From Ulota crispa (taxonomy: Eukaryota; Streptophyta; Bryopsida; Orthotrichales; Orthotrichaceae): DNA of 64,000 bases. The first letter of the stretch is position 1, and each line of letters begins with the position of its first letter. The notes beneath the pieces were generated by a model. The model did not search any database and was not told the DNA's origin. It worked only from the letters and a program-made list of their open reading frames with translations. The position numbers and the translations under genes were made by a program. Positions 62,351 to 64,000 of this stretch are shown piece after piece. The stretch is from NCBI GenBank assembly GCA_963920765.1, contig OY987247.1, forward strand, positions 10,450,471 to 10,514,470, read 5' to 3'.

Positions 62351-63430
62351 TTTTAGAAAGTCCCGGAGTGAGCGTGAATACGCTCTGTTTTTTCACATTT
62401 TCTAATTTTTTGAGAGTTAGAAAATTTAGCATCAAGATATTGAATTTGAAAAAAATGATTGCATATATGGATTTAGAGACCTATTTTAGTCTAGAGTAGG
62501 GTAAAAGTACATGATTGAACACTACAAAAATAGGGGAAAAATTATTGTTTTCACAAGTGCATGAGAATTACAAAATATTTTCACCTTGGCCAAAAAAAAT
62601 GGATGCGTGGTGGACAGAGCCCTGTGGCCACATTCATCCAAGCAAGGGTGCAATGAGGGGGTCAATTCACCCTTGGCGTTGAGACTTTGGTTGAGTGTGT
62701 GAGTGCAACTTGCTTTCTTAGTGCATCACCATTTTCTAGGTAAACTCAATCTCCGTTCTTCTCTACCCACAAAAGGGGAGTCACACCTTCTTGGTGGAGA
62801 AGAGTTGTCATTGGCTCCTATAGTGCATGACACTTACAAGCAACAACTATTGGCCAAACATCCATTAGCTCAAAAGTAATTCCACCACCAAGGGGACAAA
62901 TCCTAAACCTCATCTTGGTGGACTCAAATTTTCGATAACTTCCTTTTTGACAAAGCCTTAAACTGACCACTTAAAATGAGAATTGTTGGTTATACTGTAA
63001 GTGTCATGCACCGTATGTCCACTCCACAACTTCTCATACTTCATAAAAGGCTTTATTCTTGGAGAAAGTGTGGCTACCCCTACTGCGTTTAACTTACTAC
63101 TGTAGGGATAGAAGTTTTTTGAGGCATTTCCCAATGATAACATTTTGAAGGTCGTACAGGAGATGCTCTTACAATTCATGCACAGTGAAAAACCCTGAGC
63201 TTTTCCACCCTGGGCCCCACAAGCACGATCTGTACACAAAGTCAAAGAAAAGCCTGGTACCACGACTGAATTATGTAATTAAATTACTGAAGCGCAAATT
63301 ACGGAGCCAATCACAGCCCCTGCAGGACACAAGAATCACACTGCGATAGCAGATTCGAAAAGTGCCCTTAGAATGAGGGATTTGGGGAATTGTCATAAAA
63401 AATCCAGCAGACTCCCAACAATAGCGGGAC
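62351..63430. other. intergenic DNA without recognised gene
   Basis: I see no conserved protein or clear element. Short frames are unremarkable. Confidence 0.35.
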
Positions 63431-63667
63431 ATAGACACATTCATCAACATACTTTCATCCAATTTAACAGGTTTCACTAACATTCCGTTCATACCAGCGA
63501 TGGGACAGGTCAGCTAACTGCGGGAAAAGTAAAAGTTTACATCTCTCGGAGACATTCATCGACAGTTTTATATCCGGTTTAACGGGTTTTACCGAAATTC
63601 CGTTCATACTTGCGATGATTTGCAATGGGGACAGGTCAGCTACTGCGTGGAAAGAAAAAGTTTACGA
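63431..63667. repeat. tandem duplication of a ~118-bp unit near the right edge
   Basis: Two diverged copies (about 63431-63547 and 63549-63667) share ACATTCATC, TTTAAC-GGTTT, ATTCCGTTCATAC, GCGATG, GGACAGGTCAGCTA and AAAAGTTTAC in order. The second is followed by three more AAAGAAAAAGTTT phrases. Confidence 0.75.
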
Positions 63668-64000
63668 GGAAAGAAAAAGTTTGCAAAGAAAAAGTTTCCG
63701 AACGACGCCCATGCGGGACTCTATCCTTGCGGCTTTCGTGGCGATGCAGAGAGCGCTGGCTTGGACCGCGTTGCGGGGCTTTTTCTCTTTTGTTGCCATT
63801 GACAGGAGCGACGTCGGTGCACCGGCGGAATGCGAGGCGTGGATGAGAGCGCACCTGGACAAGGAAGGTTTATAGCCATGGACGATATTTGACGCAATTT
63901 GGTTACGAATTGAGTGAGAACGGGAGTAGCGGAGGTTGTGTTTCCGGAATTACGATGAGTCGTTGGAGTTTGCTCAGCTGATTTAGGCTGAGCGTTGCAA
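63668..64000. other. GC-richer right edge, possible 5' region of a gene beyond the window
   Basis: Base composition rises sharply. Open frames up to 86 codons exist (63615-63875, plus), but the strands overlap and no domain is recognised. It may be the promoter or first exon of a gene to the right. Confidence 0.3.

Overview
The window is nuclear DNA of a land plant. The evidence is spliceosomal genes with GT..AG introns, plant-specific families (AWPM-19, plant-type CK1, LRR receptor-like protein, NUDX14, a plant alpha/beta hydrolase of unknown function), telo-box motifs, and AT-rich intergenic DNA full of short non-autonomous DNA transposons. I cannot fix the lineage. A bryophyte such as a moss fits, but that is inference.

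Layout. (1) 0-8 kb is gene-dense. A plant-type casein kinase 1 gene runs off the left edge (minus). It is head-to-head with an AWPM-19 membrane protein gene (plus), which converges on an intronless 2H phosphoesterase of bacterial type (minus). Next comes a frameshifted LRR receptor-like protein (minus) whose LRR homology stops at 8.0 kb, just before a ~1.05 kb imperfect palindrome (8062-9113). (2) 9-15 kb is transposon debris: piggyBac-like, TA-target and CACTA-type MITEs and a dead Tc1/mariner transposase. (3) 15.2-21.7 kb holds a ten-exon NUDX14-type ADP-sugar pyrophosphatase gene (minus), with its introns loaded with MITEs and a triplicated unit. (4) 21.7-40.2 kb is gene-poor and AT-rich, with foldback elements, nested insertions and diverged tandem repeats. 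(5) 40.2-44.9 kb is an eleven-exon organelle-targeted alpha/beta hydrolase gene (minus). (6) 45.5-49.6 kb is repeats, including a 27-bp minisatellite next to a tRNA-Pro(AGG) gene. (7) 50.4-55.9 kb is an eight-exon DTW-domain tRNA-uridine aminocarboxypropyltransferase gene (plus) preceded by telo-box repeats. (8) 55.9-64 kb is MITE-rich again and ends in a GC-richer tandem duplication.

The genes are independent loci, not a pathway. Some share an RNA-metabolism theme (2H phosphoesterase, tRNA-Pro, DTW enzyme), but nothing in the sequence ties them together. The strongest non-genic signals are the 1-kb palindrome beside the broken receptor gene, a MULE-like foldback family with one perfect 9-bp target duplication and two members split by datable nested insertions, and a set of six TTAA-flanked piggyBac-type MITEs. 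Exon boundaries were read by hand from splice signals, frame continuity and remembered family features. No alignment was run.
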